DNA from: an uncultured Bacteroidales bacterium
GTDB taxonomy: Bacteria; Bacteroidota; Bacteroidia; Bacteroidales; UBA932
Direction of reading: 5' to 3'
NCBI GenBank assembly: GCA_900544815.1
Contig: UQWT01000084.1
Location: 1 to 5,332, forward strand
Length of the DNA: 5,332 nt
Under the pieces are notes generated by a model. It was not told the DNA's origin and did not search any database. It saw only the letters and a program-made list of their open reading frames with translations. The translations under genes were made by a program, and so were the position numbers. Shown here in pieces: positions 4,594-5,332 of the stretch (position 1 is its first letter; each line of letters starts with the position of its first letter).

Positions 4594-5070
4594 ATGAGCA
4601 ATGGCATTGTAGATCAAATCAAAAATATAATGGATATCGTTTGCCGTCTATCCATTGAGCTTGGCAATCCGATAACAGAAAAAGATTACATCATAGAAGA
4701 TAGGGGATGCCCACATCAAAGCTCACAACTCCCCAAGGGAAAGTGCGCAGTATATATGTTTTTCTACAAAGACGAAGCACTAAAAATCGGTAAAGCAAAC
4801 GAGAAGTCGAATGCAAGGTATTCATCGCAACATTATGGATTTAATGCGAGAAGTACATTGGCAAAATCTTTAGTTGCCGATAAAAGTATGTGGGAAACAG
4901 AAATGAATGAGGAAAATGCATCCGATTGGATAAAGGGTAATACTCATCGTATAAATATACTTGTTGATGCAAGTTGCGGAGATGCGGCGATTGAGTTGAT
5001 AGAGGCGGTTATGCATTATGCTTTCAATCCAAGATATGAAGGAGCGTTGCATAGAAAAGGAAGTCGGTAG
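4594..5070 (+). CDS. GIY-YIG-like nuclease-fold protein
   Basis: In this 158-aa protein the core resembles the GIY-YIG endonuclease superfamily. CAVYMFFY (51-58) corresponds to the GIY strand with Tyr54. ALKIGKA (62-68) corresponds to YIG but has lysine in place of tyrosine. NARYSSQHY (73-81) carries the conserved arginine R75, and LIEAVMHYAFNPR (135-147) carries the metal-binding glutamate E137 and an Asn-Pro-Arg end. An N-terminal extension of about 48 residues contains KDYIIEDRGCPHQ. Known GIY-YIG proteins cut DNA using one metal ion and the two tyrosines, Arg and Glu. With Lys at the second tyrosine position, this may be a divergent or inactive member. GGGAGG (4575-4580) lies 13 nt upstream, and the ATG is 3 nt after the previous stop. 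The fold assignment comes from motif reading only. Confidence 0.6.
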   Translation: MSNGIVDQIKNIMDIVCRLSIELGNPITEKDYIIEDRGCPHQSSQLPKGKCAVYMFFYKDEALKIGKANEKSNARYSSQHYGFNARSTLAKSLVADKSMWETEMNEENASDWIKGNTHRINILVDASCGDAAIELIEAVMHYAFNPRYEGALHRKGSR

Positions 5071-5107
5071 TACGTAAAAATGAAGGGGAGAGGTTGTATT
5101 ATTCCCA

Positions 5108-5332
5108 ATGAGTAATTTCTATAGCAATCATTATTTAAGTGTGCCAATATATAAGCACAAATCATTACCGATTGTCGAAACTGGAGAGTTCGACTTTTTC
5201 CGATGCGTTCCATTCCAAGATAGTTTTTATGGAAAAACTGTTAGCGAGTTGCATGCCGGGAATCTACGAATGAGCCAAGGAAGATATTCAAATATCTTTC
5301 CGGGAGAAAAAATTTCATACTGGGCAAGCGAC
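5108..5332 (+). CDS. 5' part of an unknown gene, possibly RES-domain-like; runs off the window
   Basis: ATG at 5108 opens a frame that stays open for 75 codons to the end of the window. The protein begins MSNFYSNHYLSVPIYKHKSL. EFDFFRCVPF (27-36) and GRYSNIFPGEKISYWASD (58-75) follow. The pattern of an F-R-x-x-P strand, then G-R-x-S-x-x-x-P-G-x-K-I-x-Y-W-A-S, resembles the start of RES domains (NAD+-degrading, ADP-ribosyltransferase-like fold), where G-R-W-N-x-P-G is followed by a Y-L-A-S-type strand. The match is weak and the rest is missing. No other in-frame start exists between TGA at 5081 and this ATG. The only ribosome-binding-like sequence (GGGGAGAGG, 5085-5092) is unusually far away, at 15 nt. 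It follows the GIY-YIG-like gene by 37 nt and probably shares its operon. Confidence 0.55.
   Translation, partial: MSNFYSNHYLSVPIYKHKSLPIVETGEFDFFRCVPFQDSFYGKTVSELHAGNLRMSQGRYSNIFPGEKISYWASD

Noticed and set aside
2778..5087. Shared 12-mer AAAAATGAAGGG at 2779-2790 and 5076-5087
   Set aside because: Similarity does not extend beyond these bases and the motif is simple purine-rich sequence; probably chance.

Overview
The window looks like an accessory (defence-island-like) stretch of a low-GC Gram-positive chromosome, most likely Bacillota/Clostridia. The grounds are strong AGGAGG-type ribosome binding sites, a TTG start, sigma-A promoters with extended -10 elements, U-tailed intrinsic terminators and AT-rich coding. 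I cannot name a species.

Bases 1-712 hold a complete AbiEi/DUF6088-like winged-helix protein (antitoxin type) read from TTG, closed by a terminator. No cognate AbiEii toxin follows it. Bases 732-2876 form a self-contained transcription unit. It starts with a near-consensus promoter and an unusually structured leader of about 185 nt, followed by three tightly packed genes: a small three-helix membrane protein, a short DUF1863/ThsB-like TIR-fold protein, and a 267-aa protein with a canonical TIR domain and its catalytic glutamate. A strong terminator ends the unit. By analogy with Thoeris and other TIR signalling systems, I infer an anti-phage module in which TIR enzymes process NAD+ and the membrane protein is a candidate effector. 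The combination of two different TIR proteins, a tiny membrane protein with no recognisable ligand-binding domain and a structured leader RNA is the most interesting content here.

Bases 2710-3386 contain no credible gene but are full of structure. There is a 139-bp element bounded by 13-bp perfect inverted repeats with nested hairpins inside. Then come a perfect 12-bp hairpin, a terminator with no gene in front of it, and a tRNA T-arm-like motif on the minus strand. I read this as a small interspersed element and/or an RNA gene at a junction between two DNA segments.

Bases 3319-5332 carry a second operon of clearly higher GC: promoter, WYL-family transcription factor, a 63-aa cysteine-rich acidic protein, a GIY-YIG-like nuclease-fold protein, and the first 75 codons of a gene that runs off the window and faintly resembles RES-domain proteins. 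Genes one to three are spaced 1-3 nt apart. The regulator probably controls its own operon. WYL regulators often accompany defence genes, so this may be a second, separate defence or stress cassette. The two operons differ sharply in composition, which suggests separate origins.
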